NCBI GenBank assembly: GCA_019096065.1
Contig: JAGUCH010000006.1
Location: forward strand, 5,228,001-5,292,000
Origin: Paracyclopina nana
Taxonomy: Eukaryota > Arthropoda > Copepoda > Cyclopoida > Cyclopettidae
Direction of reading: 5' to 3'
Length of the DNA stretch: 64,000 bases
Below are positions 62,939 through 64,000 of this stretch, piece by piece. Position 1 is the stretch's first letter. Each line of letters begins with the position of its first letter. A program made the position numbers and the translations under genes. The notes under the pieces were generated by a model, which saw nothing but the letters and a program-made list of their open reading frames with translations, did no database searches and was not told the origin of the DNA.

Positions 62939-64000
62939 CTTCTTTACAGACATGCCACTTTTTTTAGCCAAGGAAAATAGTATTGTGCACAGTTGTACAG
63001 CCACACATTCTAGTGACGGCAATTTATTGCTTATAAAAAACATTTGCTCTACATTAAAGCCCGGAAGGAAACTCAGACCAGAAATTGGAGTGGAAAAAAT
63101 TCCTCCTTCTTTTGCAATCAATCTCAGTAATACCACTGCTAAATTTCCCGAGGTGCCAACGACCCCTGCTGTGCATAAAAAGCAATTTGTTAGAATTAAA
63201 AAATAAATAAATGCGAGGCAAAAATTCCGCCAAAAATACAAAAAAAACCCAGAAAAATATCAACAGTGAATCCCGTTGCAAAAAAAAAAAAATGTGATAT
63301 CTCTCGATTTGCTCCAGTTTTGGTTCATTGCAATTGTAAGCCAATTAGAGGGTAAAAAGCAGATGTTGTTGTCAGCATTTAAAGTGGCATTTTGAGATAT
63401 GTCCAAGTTGGGAAAAAAGAAGTCAATTAAACTTGGTGTCATGTGAAGGGAACCGCTAGTTAACAAGGTAAATGGAATGTGTGACTCCATTCCATGATTT
63501 TCGCCTACAGTGCTTTTAATTTCGCTGCAATGACCAAAACCTTGAGCATGAAATTTCCACTTCCTCTACACCGAAAATACAGAAATAATGAGAACTAGGC
63601 TAAAAACCACACACATATCATGCACAGCATGGAAAAAGTGAACTAATCATCCACCAGCTTCCAAGATGAGCAAAATTGGGATTTCTCAAGGAAGTTTCAG
63701 ACCCATTTTATTGTTATATATATAGCCAAGTCTCCAGACCAGAAGTGATTATGATCTTCATCAAATTCTAGATGCACGAATTTTAGCCATCATTCATAAT
63801 AAATTCGTCAAAATCCTCACACAGTAGAGGGATTCACTGACCTTTACAACACCCAATGTATACAGGGGAGCCAATTATCAAAATAGCTTATTTTTCAACC
63901 TGAAAATTGTAATTATTGGGTAGCAGTGAATGGAGTGTGATGCAGAAATAGTCAACTTTGACCCAGGCTTTTGTGATATGAGGTACGTCAACAGATTATT
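62939..64000. other. Right flank; no gene seen
   Basis: Short overlapping frames on both strands (around 62,950-63,490), an A run near 63,280-63,291, and no splice-supported exon or RNA gene. Confidence 0.45.

Overview
The window looks like eukaryotic, AT-rich animal DNA with spliced genes, GT-AG introns (several only 53-69 bp long, others many kb) and many foldback and inverted-repeat elements. The recognisable genes belong to the dpr (defective proboscis extension response) family of two-Ig neuronal surface proteins. That points to an arthropod; I cannot name the species from sequence alone. There is no bacterial-type gene organisation, rRNA or CRISPR array.

Layout. (1) 1-9,083 is non-coding as far as I can see (intron or upstream DNA of gene A) and holds one inverted-repeat element at about 7.40-7.80 kb. 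(2) Gene A, plus strand, 9,084-15,578: six exons of a dpr-family gene. Its signal-peptide exon is missing and probably lies left of the window. (3) Gene C, minus strand, 17,352-18,187 and perhaps further: four exons of a single-pass membrane protein I do not recognise. (4) Gene B, minus strand, 57,759-20,278: a second dpr-family gene, reconstructed from a signal-peptide exon at 57.7 kb through a 27.6 kb first intron to two alternative, homologous terminal exons near 21.0 and 20.4 kb. An in-phase optional linker exon lies at 26.4-26.5 kb. A CpG-richer block at 58.14-58.33 kb could be its promoter or 5'UTR. (5) The B introns and the flank to the right carry two foldback elements with tandem-repeat arms (35.4-36.2 and 39.3-41.2 kb), several small inverted-repeat elements, and three related-looking composite elements (28.7-29.5, 55.8-57.1, 62.1-62.9 kb). 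Each composite consists of a near-perfect palindrome, a terminal inverted repeat and a tRNA-like body.

Genes A and B point at each other (tail to tail) with gene C between them. Their exon phases and most exon lengths match (211 = 78+133, 128 = 128, 169/172, and 122 = 122 for B's proximal last exon), so they are paralogues. A has one extra 53-bp intron inside the first Ig domain. Known dpr proteins bind DIP partners at synapses, and both genes here keep the Ig cysteines, tryptophans and D-x-G-x-Y-x-C motifs. The most interesting biology is the choice of membrane anchor in gene B through alternative last exons, and the palindrome-TIR-tRNA element family.
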